Below, piece by piece: positions 18,396 through 27,443 of a stretch of DNA of 64,000 nt; position 1 is the stretch's first letter, and each line of letters opens with the position of its first letter. This stretch comes from Flavobacteriaceae bacterium UBA1682 (GTDB taxonomy: Bacteria > Bacteroidota > Bacteroidia > Flavobacteriales > Flavobacteriaceae), in assembly GCA_002320285.1 (NCBI GenBank), contig DCKE01000011.1, forward strand, positions 1 to 64,000. Direction: 5' to 3'. Under the pieces are notes generated by a model. It was given only the letters and a program-made list of their open reading frames with translations. It was not told the origin of the DNA and searched no databases. The position numbers and the translations under genes were made by a program.

Positions 18396-18406
18396 TAAAT
18401 ATTTAT

Positions 18407-18414
18407 TATATTTG
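18407..18414 (+). promoter_or_regulatory. Minus 7 element of the Crp/Fnr gene
   Basis: TATATTTG matches TAnnTTTG exactly. The start codon at 18443 follows after a leader of about 25 bases. Confidence 0.6.
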
Positions 18415-18442
18415 TATTGAGCAAAATAATAAACTACGTATT

Positions 18443-19126
18443 ATGGGGAAGTGTGAACAATGTATAGTGCGAGAATTTAGTTCCTTAAAAGCTTTAACAA
18501 GAGAAGAACTCTTAACGATCTCAGATTCAAAAAGTTCTGTTGAAGTAAAAAAAGGCGACATTCTTTTTAACGAAGGTGATAATTTAAATGGGGTTTATTG
18601 TGTAAAAGAAGGTGTTTGTAAATTGACCAAACTAAATTCTAACGGTAAGGACACTATTTTAAAGTTAGTTACCAAAGGTGAATTGCTAGGCCAACGTTCG
18701 ATGATCAATGAAGAGGCTTCTAATTTAAGTGCTGTCGCTTTAGAAGATATGAAGGTATGTTTTATTCCGAAGACTGATGTCATGAAGTATTTTTCTGAGA
18801 ACAATAAATTTTCATTACTCATCACCAAAGACATCTGTAACCACCTCAAAGATGCCGATCAGGTCTTAGTCAATCACACTCATAAAACCGTTAAGGAACG
18901 TCTAGCAATTGTATTGCTTGGACTTCACGAAATAGCGGGTATTGATTCCATCACCGGCTCTTTAAACATTCAACTCTCCAGAGAAGATCTTGCCAATATG
19001 GTTGGTACGGCCACAGAAAGCTGTATTCGACTGTTGTCGGAATTTAAAAAAGATGGTTATATCGAGTTATCTGGAAAAAAAATAGTTATTAAAAGATTTG
19101 ATCAATTAAAGAATCTTGCTGAATAA
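18443..19126 (+). CDS. Crp/Fnr family transcription regulator
   Basis: A 227-residue regulator with an N-terminal cyclic-nucleotide-binding-like beta roll (residues about 25-120, GDILFNEGD motif), a long dimer helix and a C-terminal winged helix-turn-helix (LSREDLANMVGTATESCIRL). Cys4 and Cys7 at the very N-terminus and further Cys inside the domain (VYCVKEGVC) leave an oxygen-sensing [4Fe-4S] cluster possible, but the classical FNR spacing is not reproduced. I start at ATG 18443 because a 20-codon extension upstream runs through the promoter. Its place next to ccoI and the palindromes make it the likely regulator of the oxidase genes. Confidence 0.85.
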   Translation: MGKCEQCIVREFSSLKALTREELLTISDSKSSVEVKKGDILFNEGDNLNGVYCVKEGVCKLTKLNSNGKDTILKLVTKGELLGQRSMINEEASNLSAVALEDMKVCFIPKTDVMKYFSENNKFSLLITKDICNHLKDADQVLVNHTHKTVKERLAIVLLGLHEIAGIDSITGSLNIQLSREDLANMVGTATESCIRLLSEFKKDGYIELSGKKIVIKRFDQLKNLAE

Positions 19127-19207
19127 AAAGCCTTTATTTATATAAATTCAATCTTAAAAAGCGATACAGTTTATCTTTTAAATGATAAAAAAATGTATTT
19201 TCGCAGT

Positions 19208-20218
19208 ATGATGAATAAAAGTGATATAGAGGGAGTAAAAACATTAATCAGTACTCCAAAAAGAATAAGTATAATTCCACACCGCAATCCAGACGGTGAT
19301 GCGATGGGTTCTACGTTAGGTTTATACCATGTCTTAAAACAAATGCAGCACGACGTGCAAGTAATTGCACCCAATGCATTCCCAGATTTCTTAGCTTGGA
19401 TGCCCGCTGCAGATCAGGTATTAATCTTTGAAGAAAACAAGAAAAAAGCCACTGAAAAACTTCAGCAATCGGATATCGTTTTCACTTTAGACTTTAATGT
19501 ACTATTGAGAACTGGCGATGCTATGACCTCCGTTTTAGAAAGTCTAAATACGACTTTTGTAATGATTGATCATCATCAAATGCCGGCTGATTATGCCCAA
19601 TTCACTTTTTCAGACACCACTTACGGCTCCACTTGTGAATTATTATATATTTTACTACAAGAACTCGATTTAGATCCTCTGATCAATAAGGATGCCGCCA
19701 ATTGCATTTATACTGGGATTGTAACCGATTCTGGTTCTTTTCGCTTTCCGAAAACCACTTCTCAAACACATCAGGTAGTAGCTTCTTTAATTGAGAAAGG
19801 AGTCGATAATCCCGAAATTCACAACGCGTTGTTTAACAACAGCAGCTACAACCGTTTACAATTGCTAGGAAGAGCCTTACAGAATATGGTCATTCTACCC
19901 GAATATAGAACGTCCTACCTCTACTTAACGGAAGATGAACTCAACCAGTTTCACCATAAAAAAGGAGATACTGAAGGTTTTGTCAATTACGGACTTTCGA
20001 TAGATGGAATCGATTTTACAGCATTTTTCACAGAAAACAAAGAAGAGGGAATTATTAAAATTTCATTCCGATCACTCGGCGACGTAGATGTCAATGAGTT
20101 TGCACGCAAGCACTTCGAAGGAGGTGGGCATATTAATGCGGCGGGAGGAAAATCTACCTTATCACTACCAGAAACCCTGGAAAGATTCAAATCCATTATA
20201 GCTTCTACTAAATCATAG
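19208..20218 (+). CDS. nrnA: DHH phosphoesterase, NrnA-like nanoRNase/pAp phosphatase
   Basis: Degrades very short RNA and dephosphorylates pAp in the NrnA family. All family motifs are seen in 336 residues: HRNPDGDAMGS near the N-terminus, the DHH motif in MIDHHQMP near 122, GIVTDSGSFRFP near 175 and the substrate-binding EGGGHINAAGG in the C-terminal DHHA1 domain. I start at the double ATG 19208/19211; an ATG at 19193 lies in a stretch resembling a -7 element. gldI starts three bases after its stop, so the two are one operon. Confidence 0.87.
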   Translation: MMNKSDIEGVKTLISTPKRISIIPHRNPDGDAMGSTLGLYHVLKQMQHDVQVIAPNAFPDFLAWMPAADQVLIFEENKKKATEKLQQSDIVFTLDFNVLLRTGDAMTSVLESLNTTFVMIDHHQMPADYAQFTFSDTTYGSTCELLYILLQELDLDPLINKDAANCIYTGIVTDSGSFRFPKTTSQTHQVVASLIEKGVDNPEIHNALFNNSSYNRLQLLGRALQNMVILPEYRTSYLYLTEDELNQFHHKKGDTEGFVNYGLSIDGIDFTAFFTENKEEGIIKISFRSLGDVDVNEFARKHFEGGGHINAAGGKSTLSLPETLERFKSIIASTKS

Positions 20219-20221
20219 TTT

Positions 20222-20770
20222 ATGAAAAAGACCGCTTTCCTATTGAGTTTTTTTATTAGCATTTGCCTTTTAACGAGTTGCAAAGAAACAGAAGCACGAA
20301 AACCCGTCGCCAAGAGCATCGGAAATCCTGCCATGACTTCAGCGGAACGCAATAAAGAGCAAAACAAAGCAGAAGAACAACTTTTAAAAGAATTTATGGC
20401 CAAGGATAGCCTGAAACAATATATTTCTTCAAATCAAGGATTTTATTATATTTACGAGCATCAAAACGTCAGAGACTCCATCCGACCACAGAAAGGAAAT
20501 CTGGTGGAATACGAATACGAGATCAGCGATTTAGACGGCAATATACTGTATTCCAAAGCGAATATCGGTATCAAAAGCTACTTAGTTGACCAAGAGGATC
20601 TTTTGATCGGATTGCGTCAAGGGCTTAAATTGATGAAAAAAAATGAACAAGTTACTTTTGTATTTCCATCGCATTTAGCTTATGGCTATAGTGGAGATCA
20701 AGATAAAATAGGAATTAACCAACCCCTTGTATATAACGTTCATTTGATCAATATACAAAAAGAACAATAA
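20222..20770 (+). CDS. gldI: Gliding-motility peptidyl-prolyl isomerase GldI
   Basis: A 182-residue FKBP-type lipoprotein. The lipobox places the lipidated cysteine at residue 20 (LLTSC). A helical segment to about residue 65 precedes an FKBP domain (residues 70-180) with LVEYEYEISDLDGNILY and VFPSHLAYGYSG patches. The short insert and the weak conservation of the active site match GldI of gliding Flavobacteria rather than a generic FKBP. GldI is required for gliding in Flavobacterium johnsoniae. It is placed between nrnA and another isomerase gene 10 bases downstream, an arrangement seen in relatives. Confidence 0.85.
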   Translation: MKKTAFLLSFFISICLLTSCKETEARKPVAKSIGNPAMTSAERNKEQNKAEEQLLKEFMAKDSLKQYISSNQGFYYIYEHQNVRDSIRPQKGNLVEYEYEISDLDGNILYSKANIGIKSYLVDQEDLLIGLRQGLKLMKKNEQVTFVFPSHLAYGYSGDQDKIGINQPLVYNVHLINIQKEQ

Positions 20771-20780
20771 AAACTATAAA

Positions 20781-21863
20781 ATGAAAAAAATGACCAGTTT
20801 ATTTCTTAGCTTAATTGCTGTAATGTCAGCCTGTAGCTCTCCAAAAGAGCAATACGGAGACGGTTTATACGCCGATATCCAAACTAGTAAAGGGCATATT
20901 GTTATACAACTCGAATACGAAAAGGCACCGATGACCGTTGCTAATTTTGTTTCCCTTGCAGAGGGTACTAATCCATTTGTAGACAAAAAGTATAAAGGAA
21001 AACCGTATTATGATGGACTTACTTTTCACAGAGTAGTCAATGATTTCATGATACAAGGCGGTGATCCAAACGGAGACGGTCAAGGTGGTCCAGGCTATGT
21101 ATTCAAGGATGAGTTTGTCGAAGGACTCACCCATGATAAAGCAGGAATTCTTTCTATGGCCAACAGTGGCCCGACAACTAATGGAAGTCAATTCTTTATC
21201 ACTCATAGAGCCACTCCACATCTAGACGGAGTTCACAGTGTTTTCGGACACACCATCAAAGGTCTTGAAGTAGTCAACGCTATCCAACAAGGTGACAAAA
21301 TTGAAAAAATCACCATCATTCGCGAAGGCAAAGAAGCCAAAAAATTTAATGCTGCGAAAGAATTTAAAAAGTATTTTGAAGAGGAAGCCAAAGCTCAACA
21401 AGACAAAAAAGCAAACCTTGAAAAAGCCCAAGCTAAATACCAAGCGCTTTTCACAGACCTTCAAAGCAAAGCAACCAAAACCGATTCTGGCCTTAGTTAT
21501 GTAATCACCAAAAAAGGCAACGGAACAAAACCCGTACACGGACAAGACGTATTTATTCACTATGCCGGATTTTTCGAGGATGGAAGATTATTTGACAGTA
21601 GTCACGAAGACCTTTCAAAAGAATTCGATATTTTTAACCCTAGAAGAGCTGCAGCTAATCAATATATTCCAATCCCTTTTAAATTTGGGAACAAACAAGG
21701 TTTAATCCCCGGATTTATCGAAGGATTGGAGCAAATGAGTTTCGGAGACACTGCGGTCATCTTTATTCCTGCACATTTAGGATATGGAGAGCGCGGCATG
21801 GGAATGATTCCACCAAATACCAATTTGGTTTTCGAACTACAACTGTTGGAAAAACAAAACTAA
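20781..21863 (+). CDS. Fused cyclophilin-FKBP lipoprotein isomerase
   Basis: A 360-residue peptidyl-prolyl isomerase with two unrelated catalytic domains. The lipobox gives Cys18 (VMSAC). Residues about 32-190 are a cyclophilin with FHRVVNDFMIQGGD and NGSQFFIT, both active-site motifs. A charged, lysine-rich helical linker spans about 190-235. Residues about 240-358 are an FKBP with IHYAGFFEDGRLFDSS and HLGYGERGMGMIPPNTNL. It would work in the periplasm, anchored to a membrane, folding exported proteins. It is the last gene of the nrnA-gldI unit and ends at a strong terminator. Confidence 0.9.
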   Translation: MKKMTSLFLSLIAVMSACSSPKEQYGDGLYADIQTSKGHIVIQLEYEKAPMTVANFVSLAEGTNPFVDKKYKGKPYYDGLTFHRVVNDFMIQGGDPNGDGQGGPGYVFKDEFVEGLTHDKAGILSMANSGPTTNGSQFFITHRATPHLDGVHSVFGHTIKGLEVVNAIQQGDKIEKITIIREGKEAKKFNAAKEFKKYFEEEAKAQQDKKANLEKAQAKYQALFTDLQSKATKTDSGLSYVITKKGNGTKPVHGQDVFIHYAGFFEDGRLFDSSHEDLSKEFDIFNPRRAAANQYIPIPFKFGNKQGLIPGFIEGLEQMSFGDTAVIFIPAHLGYGERGMGMIPPNTNLVFELQLLEKQN

Positions 21864-21870
21864 ATTTTAA

Positions 21871-21900
21871 AGGAGCGCTTTTCAAGCGCTCCTTTTTTTT
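21871..21900 (+). terminator. Terminator of the nrnA-gldI-isomerase operon
   Basis: A perfect 10-bp stem (AGGAGCGCTT with AAGCGCTCCT), a 3-base loop and an eight-T run, just after the stop codon. Confidence 0.9.
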
Positions 21901-22148
21901 GCTTTAAAGTACCCACTGATTACAACCTTTTACAAATACATGTGCGGACAACAACCCACCCACGTCTCTCTGTTCCGCTATCAGAAAAGAACCAATAACA
22001 CAACTGACAATCTGAATCCAATATACAAATAGTAACATCGCTGTCCTACAAACAAGCACGCCTATAAATAATACTTAAGCTAAAAACACAGCAATACTTC
22101 ATACAAAAGAATCGTCCTAACACAACACTACTTAGTAAATACCAAAAA

Positions 22149-22180
22149 AAATGGGATCGCCATTGTAGGCGATCCCATTT
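22149..22180 (-). terminator. secA terminator
   Basis: A perfect 13-bp stem (22149-22161 with 22168-22180) with a 6-base loop. Seven A precede it on the plus strand, giving a U run to the minus transcript, 21 bases past the secA stop. Confidence 0.9.
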
Positions 22181-22201
22181 CATATTATATACACTAAAGA
22201 T

Positions 22202-25200
22202 TTATTCTTCAACAAGCACCCATTCTCCTGAATTCAACAAAGCTTCTGCTTTTTTAAATTTCATGGTTTCAACTTCTCCTGTCATAACTTTCCTAAGAGT
22301 TACGGTATCATTTCTATTGATTTTCGGAGCATCTCTTACGATAGTTTCCTGAACCGGTTGTTGATGCTGCAAGGTTTCTCCCGCTTGATTCTGACGCACT
22401 TTTTCAACCGTCTCTTCAATATTCAATACTTCCTCTTTAGAAATCTGATAGTTATCTGCTTTTCTCACTTCTTTCGGAGCTTCTTGCACAGGTGGGTTCT
22501 GCACCGGTAAATCGCCTTTCATCAAGAATGAAATCACCTCTTGATTAATGTCGCCTAAGGTTTTCTTAAACAGATTAAACGCTTCAAATTTATAGATTAG
22601 CAAAGGATCTTTTTGCTCATGAACAGCCAATTGTACAGACTGTTTTAATTCGTCCATTTTTCTCAAATGTTTTTTCCAAGCTTCATCGATAATAGACAAA
22701 GTAATATTCTTTTCAAAATCATTCAACAAAGTCATCCCTTGAGAATTATAAGCCTTCTCTAAATCAGTAACAATATTTAGGTTTTTAAGCCCATCTGTAA
22801 ATGGAACAACGATACGCTCAAATTGTCCTTTATTATTTTCGTATACATTTTTAATTACTTTAAAAGCTTCTTCTGCACTACGCACAGATTTCTCTCCATA
22901 ACTATTAAAAACGAACTCATATAATTTATTCGTCAATTCTCCTTCAGACAGTTTTCTAAATTCATCTTCAGAAAAAGGCGATCCCGCTCCAAAATAACGA
23001 ATTAATTCAAACTCGAAGTTTTTATAATCACCAGCAGCTTTACTTTCTACAACTACGTTTTCACAGAAGTCATACATCATATTAGCGATATCCACTTTCA
23101 AACGTTCTCCGAATAAAGCGTGTTTTCTTCTCTTATATACTACTTCTCTTTGAGCATTCATTACGTCATCATATTCCAATAAACGTTTACGAATACCAAA
23201 GTTATTTTCTTCAACTTTTTTCTGAGCCCTTTCAATAGATTTAGTCATCATAGAATGCTGAATCACCTCTCCTTCTTTAAGTCCCATTCTATCCATAACC
23301 TTAGCCACTCGTTCCGAACCAAACAAACGCATTAAGTTATCCTCTAATGAAACATAGAACTGAGAACTTCCCGGATCTCCTTGACGTCCTGCACGACCTC
23401 TTAACTGACGGTCAACACGACGAGAATCATGACGTTCTGTACCGATAATCGCCAAACCTCCTGCTTCTTTAACTTCTTTTGAAAGTTTGATATCCGTTCC
23501 ACGACCAGCCATATTCGTAGCAATAGTCACGACTCCAGCCTTACCAGCTTCTTCAACGATTTGCGCCTCCTGCTTGTGCATTTTAGCATTCAATACATTA
23601 TGAGTAATCCCTCTCATTTTTAATGAACGGCTCAATAATTCTGAAATTTCCACAGAAGTTGTACCAATCAAAACCGGTCTTCCCGCTTCTGATAATGCTA
23701 CTACGTCATCGATTACAGCTTTAAATTTCTCACGAACGGTACGATAGATCAAATCCTCTTTATCAATACGTGATATACCGCGATTCGTTGGAATCTCGAT
23801 AACGTCTAATTTATATATTTGTAAAAACTCTCCTGCTTCCGTCGTTGCCGTACCGGTCATACCAGATAGTTTTTTATACATTCTAAAGTAGTTTTGCAAA
23901 GTTACCGTTGCAAAAGTTTGAGTAGCCGCTTCAATTTTCACGTTTTCCTTAGCCTCAATCGCTTGATGCAAACCGTCAGAATAACGACGACCATCCATGA
24001 TACGTCCCGTTTGTTCGTCTACAATTAAAATTTTGTTTTCGATAACCACGTATTCTGTATCTTTTTCAAATAAAGTATAAGCTTTAAGCAATTGACTCAA
24101 AGTATGAATACGCTCGCTTTTCACTCCAAAATCTTGAAACAAACGCTCTTTCTGCTCCGTCTCCTCATCTTTAGACAAGTTCATCTTTTCGATACGAGTC
24201 ATTTCCATTCCGATATCCGGTAAAACAAAGAAAGTCTCATCAGTATCTTGAGAAAGGAATTTAATACCGTTATCGGTCAATTCAACTTGATTGTTTTTTT
24301 CTTCAATAACAAAATACAAGGCTTCATCCACTTTGTGCATGTCACGATTGTTATCTGCCATATATTGATTTTCGGTTTTTTGAAGAATTTGTTTTACTCC
24401 TTCTTCACTCAAAAACTTAATCAATGCTTTATTACGAGGTAAACTACGGTAAGCTCTCAACAATTGAAAACCTCCGTCTTTGGTATTTCCTTCGCGAATC
24501 AATCTCTTTGCTTCTGTCAAAAATCCATTAGCCAATTTACGTTGTAATTCAACTAAATTGTGAATTTTCGGCTTTAACTCATTAAACTCATGACGATCTC
24601 CTTCTGGTACAGGACCAGATATAATCAAAGGCGTTCTAGCATCATCAATCAATACCGAATCGACCTCATCAACTATGGCGTAATTGTGTTTTCTTTGAAC
24701 CAGTTCTTCTGGTGTATGAGCCATATTATCTCTCAAATAATCGAAACCAAATTCGTTATTTGTACCATAAGTAATATCTGACAAATAAGCTTTACGTCTT
24801 CCTGGAGAGTTTGGTTGATGTAAATCAATACAATCTACAGACATACCGTGGAACTCAAAAAGCGGTGCTTTCCAAGCACTATCACGTTTCGCCAAGTAAT
24901 CGTTGACCGTAACTAAGTGTACTCCATTACCAGTCAAGGCATTTAAGTAAAGCGGTAAGGTTGCAACTAAAGTTTTACCCTCACCCGTTTGCATCTCTGC
25001 AATTTTACCTTGGTGTAATACCACTCCACCGATCAACTGAACGTCGTAGTGAATCATATCCCAAGTCACCTGTTTTCCAGCAGCTGACCATGTATTTGCC
25101 CAATTAGCTTTATCTCCATCAATAGTGATATAAGGCTTTTCTAGTGCAAATTCTTTGTCTTTCTCTGTAACAGTTACTTCAACTGTTTCATTTTCTTTAA

Positions 25201-25567
25201 AACGTCTCGCTGTTTCTTTTACCACGGCAAATGCTTCTGGTAAAATCTCCATCAAGGTTTTTTCAGTCAAAGCATACGCTTCTTTCTCCAAAGCATCAAT
25301 AGAAGAGTAGATAGTCTCTCTTTTATCAATATCGTTGGTTTTTTCAATTTCCTCTTTATAGGAGGCAATCTTAGCATCTTTTTCTGCTTTAGATTGTTGA
25401 ATTCTTTCTTTAAAATAAAAGGTCTTAGCACGGAGCTCGTCATTAGACAAACTCGACAACGACCCTTCATAAGATCTAATTTTATCAATTAAAGGCTGTA
25501 TTTCTTTGATATCTCTTTGCGATTTATCTCCTACAAAAGCCTTTAATATGGTGTTTATGAGATTCAT
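22202..25567 (-). CDS. secA: Preprotein translocase ATPase SecA
   Basis: Motor ATPase that drives proteins through SecYEG. The 1121 residues carry Walker A (MQTGEGKTLVATL, near 190), the DEVD box in VDEVDSVLIDDARTP, the second nucleotide-binding motif ATNMAGRGTDIKL, and QLRGRAGRQGDPGSSQFY. There are insertions compared with the 901-residue E. coli protein, notably between the first helicase half and residue 450, as is usual in Bacteroidota. The C-terminus lacks the cysteine-rich zinc finger and ends in a short conserved-looking GEWVLVEE segment. It serves all Sec substrates here, including T9SS cargo and lipoproteins. Confidence 0.97.
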   Translation of the reverse strand: MNLINTILKAFVGDKSQRDIKEIQPLIDKIRSYEGSLSSLSNDELRAKTFYFKERIQQSKAEKDAKIASYKEEIEKTNDIDKRETIYSSIDALEKEAYALTEKTLMEILPEAFAVVKETARRFKENETVEVTVTEKDKEFALEKPYITIDGDKANWANTWSAAGKQVTWDMIHYDVQLIGGVVLHQGKIAEMQTGEGKTLVATLPLYLNALTGNGVHLVTVNDYLAKRDSAWKAPLFEFHGMSVDCIDLHQPNSPGRRKAYLSDITYGTNNEFGFDYLRDNMAHTPEELVQRKHNYAIVDEVDSVLIDDARTPLIISGPVPEGDRHEFNELKPKIHNLVELQRKLANGFLTEAKRLIREGNTKDGGFQLLRAYRSLPRNKALIKFLSEEGVKQILQKTENQYMADNNRDMHKVDEALYFVIEEKNNQVELTDNGIKFLSQDTDETFFVLPDIGMEMTRIEKMNLSKDEETEQKERLFQDFGVKSERIHTLSQLLKAYTLFEKDTEYVVIENKILIVDEQTGRIMDGRRYSDGLHQAIEAKENVKIEAATQTFATVTLQNYFRMYKKLSGMTGTATTEAGEFLQIYKLDVIEIPTNRGISRIDKEDLIYRTVREKFKAVIDDVVALSEAGRPVLIGTTSVEISELLSRSLKMRGITHNVLNAKMHKQEAQIVEEAGKAGVVTIATNMAGRGTDIKLSKEVKEAGGLAIIGTERHDSRRVDRQLRGRAGRQGDPGSSQFYVSLEDNLMRLFGSERVAKVMDRMGLKEGEVIQHSMMTKSIERAQKKVEENNFGIRKRLLEYDDVMNAQREVVYKRRKHALFGERLKVDIANMMYDFCENVVVESKAAGDYKNFEFELIRYFGAGSPFSEDEFRKLSEGELTNKLYEFVFNSYGEKSVRSAEEAFKVIKNVYENNKGQFERIVVPFTDGLKNLNIVTDLEKAYNSQGMTLLNDFEKNITLSIIDEAWKKHLRKMDELKQSVQLAVHEQKDPLLIYKFEAFNLFKKTLGDINQEVISFLMKGDLPVQNPPVQEAPKEVRKADNYQISKEEVLNIEETVEKVRQNQAGETLQHQQPVQETIVRDAPKINRNDTVTLRKVMTGEVETMKFKKAEALLNSGEWVLVEE

Positions 25568-25612
25568 AAATTATGTGTTAATTATATTATACTGTGTGTA
25601 AACAAATTTAAA

Positions 25613-25637
25613 TAAAAAAAAAGCCTCTACTGAGACT
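25613..25637 (-). terminator. Terminator of the DUF2795 gene
   Basis: AGCCTC and GAGACT pair (one G-T wobble) around a 4-base loop, with ten A on the plus strand side giving a U run on the minus transcript, 15 bases past the stop. Confidence 0.65.
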
Positions 25638-25651
25638 TTTTCTATTATTAT

Positions 25652-25873
25652 TTAGTATTCATCCTCGTTCCAAAGATAATCTTCGTCGGTAGGATAATCT
25701 GGCCATATCTCTTCCATGGACTCATAGATTTCCCCTTCGTCTTCGATGGATTGAAGGTTTTCAACCACTTCCAGTGGAGCCCCTGTTCTAATTGCATAAT
25801 CAATAAGTTCATCCTTCGTGGCTGGCCACGGAGCATCGCTTAAATAGGATGCTAATTCTAATGTCCAATACAT
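25652..25873 (-). CDS. DUF2795 family small protein
   Basis: A 73-residue acidic cytosolic protein. The first 45 residues (YWTLELASYLSDAPWPATKD then ELIDYAIRTGAP) match the DUF2795 fold, a short helical domain that often binds no known ligand. The C-terminal third is strongly acidic and aromatic (WPDYPTDEDYLWNEDEY). Function is unknown. It is transcribed in the same direction as secA but is separated from it by a terminator. Confidence 0.8.
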   Translation of the reverse strand: MYWTLELASYLSDAPWPATKDELIDYAIRTGAPLEVVENLQSIEDEGEIYESMEEIWPDYPTDEDYLWNEDEY

Positions 25874-26007
25874 CTTAATCGATTTAAGTTTTTTGCAAAA
25901 ATAATTTTATTACTGAAATAATCAAGTCTTTTTTATATTTTTTATGATAAAGTTAAGAACATTTATTATATCACCTTAGAAAAGCTCTTAAAAAGCCCCG
26001 TGTTTAA

Positions 26008-26586
26008 CTATTCTTTGTCTTGACGAGGAATCCATTTCACTTCCTTTGCGTGCAGGTCAAAAGTCAATTTTCGTGCCAGTACAAACAGATAGTCAGAAAG
26101 TCTGTTTAAATACTTCAAAACAAATTCATCTGTCGGTTCTGACTCATTTAATTGTACTGACAAGCGTTCTGCTCTACGACAAACACACCGTGCTATATGA
26201 CAGTATGACACTGTCGTATGTCCACCCGGTAATACAAAATGGGTCATCTGTGGCAGATAAGACTCCATAGTGTCAATTTCATTTTCTAAAAATTCTATAT
26301 CAGCTTCCGTGATTTTCGGAATATTCAATCGTTCTTTCCCGTTTTTTAAAATCGCTTTTTCCGGATCTGTCGCCAATATAGCTCCAACAGTAAACAATCG
26401 ATCTTGAATTTCAATTAAAGCTTCCTGATAAAGCACATTAATCTCTTGATCGCGTATCAACCCAATATAAGAGTTTAACTCATCAACCGTTCCATAACTC
26501 TCTATGCGGATATGATGCTTCGGAACACGTGTTCCCCCAAATAAAGCTGTGGTACCTTTATCTCCTGTTTTAGTATAAACCTTCAT
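26008..26586 (-). CDS. Cob(I)alamin adenosyltransferase, PduO type
   Basis: Transfers adenosyl from ATP to cob(I)alamin to form coenzyme B12. The 192-residue length is standard. Seen motifs are TKTGDKGTTALFGGTRVPK at residues 4-22 (ATP binding), FVLPGGH near 118 and RCVCRRAERLSV near 133, including the Arg and Glu residues used in the PduO active site. It lies 12 bases after an ABC ATPase gene and probably shares its transcript. No cobalamin biosynthesis genes are nearby, so it more likely serves salvage. Confidence 0.9.
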   Translation of the reverse strand: MKVYTKTGDKGTTALFGGTRVPKHHIRIESYGTVDELNSYIGLIRDQEINVLYQEALIEIQDRLFTVGAILATDPEKAILKNGKERLNIPKITEADIEFLENEIDTMESYLPQMTHFVLPGGHTTVSYCHIARCVCRRAERLSVQLNESEPTDEFVLKYLNRLSDYLFVLARKLTFDLHAKEVKWIPRQDKE

Positions 26587-26598
26587 AAAATATTTTAT

Positions 26599-27288
26599 TT
26601 ATTTAATTCTCGTATCGCTCTCTACTACCCCATCTCTTAATCGAATAATCCGATGAGCATGTTCCGCGATATCTTCTTCGTGTGTCACCAAAATAACCGT
26701 ATTACCATTTGCATGAATCTCATTAAACAACCCCATGATTTCAACAGAAGTTTTAGAATCTAAATTTCCCGTTGGCTCATCTGCCAAGATAATCGACGGT
26801 TTGTTCACCAATGCGCGCGCAACCGCCACCCGTTGTCTTTGCCCTCCAGAGAGCTGATTCGGCTGATGATCCATTCTATCAGACAATCCAACCTGCTTTA
26901 AGACTTCTTCAGCCCTTAAATTGCGCTCCTGTTTCGAATACCCAGCATAAACCATAGGCAATGCCACATTATCCAATGCCGTCATCCGAGGCAGTAGATT
27001 GAAGGTTTGAAAAACAAAACCGATTTCTTTATTGCGAATTTCCGCCAACTCATCGTCATTCATCTTACTGACATCCTTATCATTTAGATAATACGTCCCC
27101 GAAGATGGTGTATCTAAACAGCCTAGCAGATTCATCAAGGTTGATTTACCAGACCCCGACGGCCCCATCAAAGCAACGTACTCTCCCTTTTCAATAATCA
27201 GATCTATACCCTTTAAAACATAGACCGTTTCACTTCCCAATGGAAAATTACGAGTAATGCCCTGTATTTTAATAATGGGATGTATCAT
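26599..27288 (-). CDS. ABC transporter ATPase, LolD/MacB type
   Basis: A 229-residue ATP-binding subunit. Walker A is GPSGSGKST (near 42), the Q-loop is FQTFNLLP, the signature is LSGGQRQRVA, and Walker B is VILADEPTGNLDS, with the switch His in VTHEED. The NLDS ending of Walker B and the size place it with the LolD/MacB/FtsE group, whose partners are four-span permeases. No permease gene is adjacent: the neighbour downstream is the adenosyltransferase. Its partner must lie elsewhere. Confidence 0.88.
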   Translation of the reverse strand: MIHPIIKIQGITRNFPLGSETVYVLKGIDLIIEKGEYVALMGPSGSGKSTLMNLLGCLDTPSSGTYYLNDKDVSKMNDDELAEIRNKEIGFVFQTFNLLPRMTALDNVALPMVYAGYSKQERNLRAEEVLKQVGLSDRMDHQPNQLSGGQRQRVAVARALVNKPSIILADEPTGNLDSKTSVEIMGLFNEIHANGNTVILVTHEEDIAEHAHRIIRLRDGVVESDTRIK

Positions 27289-27443
27289 ATATAACTACTT
27301 ATTATTTTCAACTATAGACCAGTCACCATCGATTCAATTTTCAACAAATTCATCGCTGATCGCATGACCTAAGTCGAAATATTACTCAAATAAACAAAAA
27401 ATCTTTTACTATTAGTAGAATAAGCCAACTAATTGTTACAGCA

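Larger units (their letters stand above)
21864..22201. other. 338-base gene-free region between convergent units
   Basis: Apart from the two terminators listed at its ends, I see no open frame, promoter or repeat of note between about 21900 and 22140. Confidence 0.7.

Noticed and set aside
21292..21504. Lysine-rich 70-residue open frame on the plus strand inside the isomerase gene
   Set aside because: It is a second frame of the A-rich linker coding region of the cyclophilin-FKBP gene.
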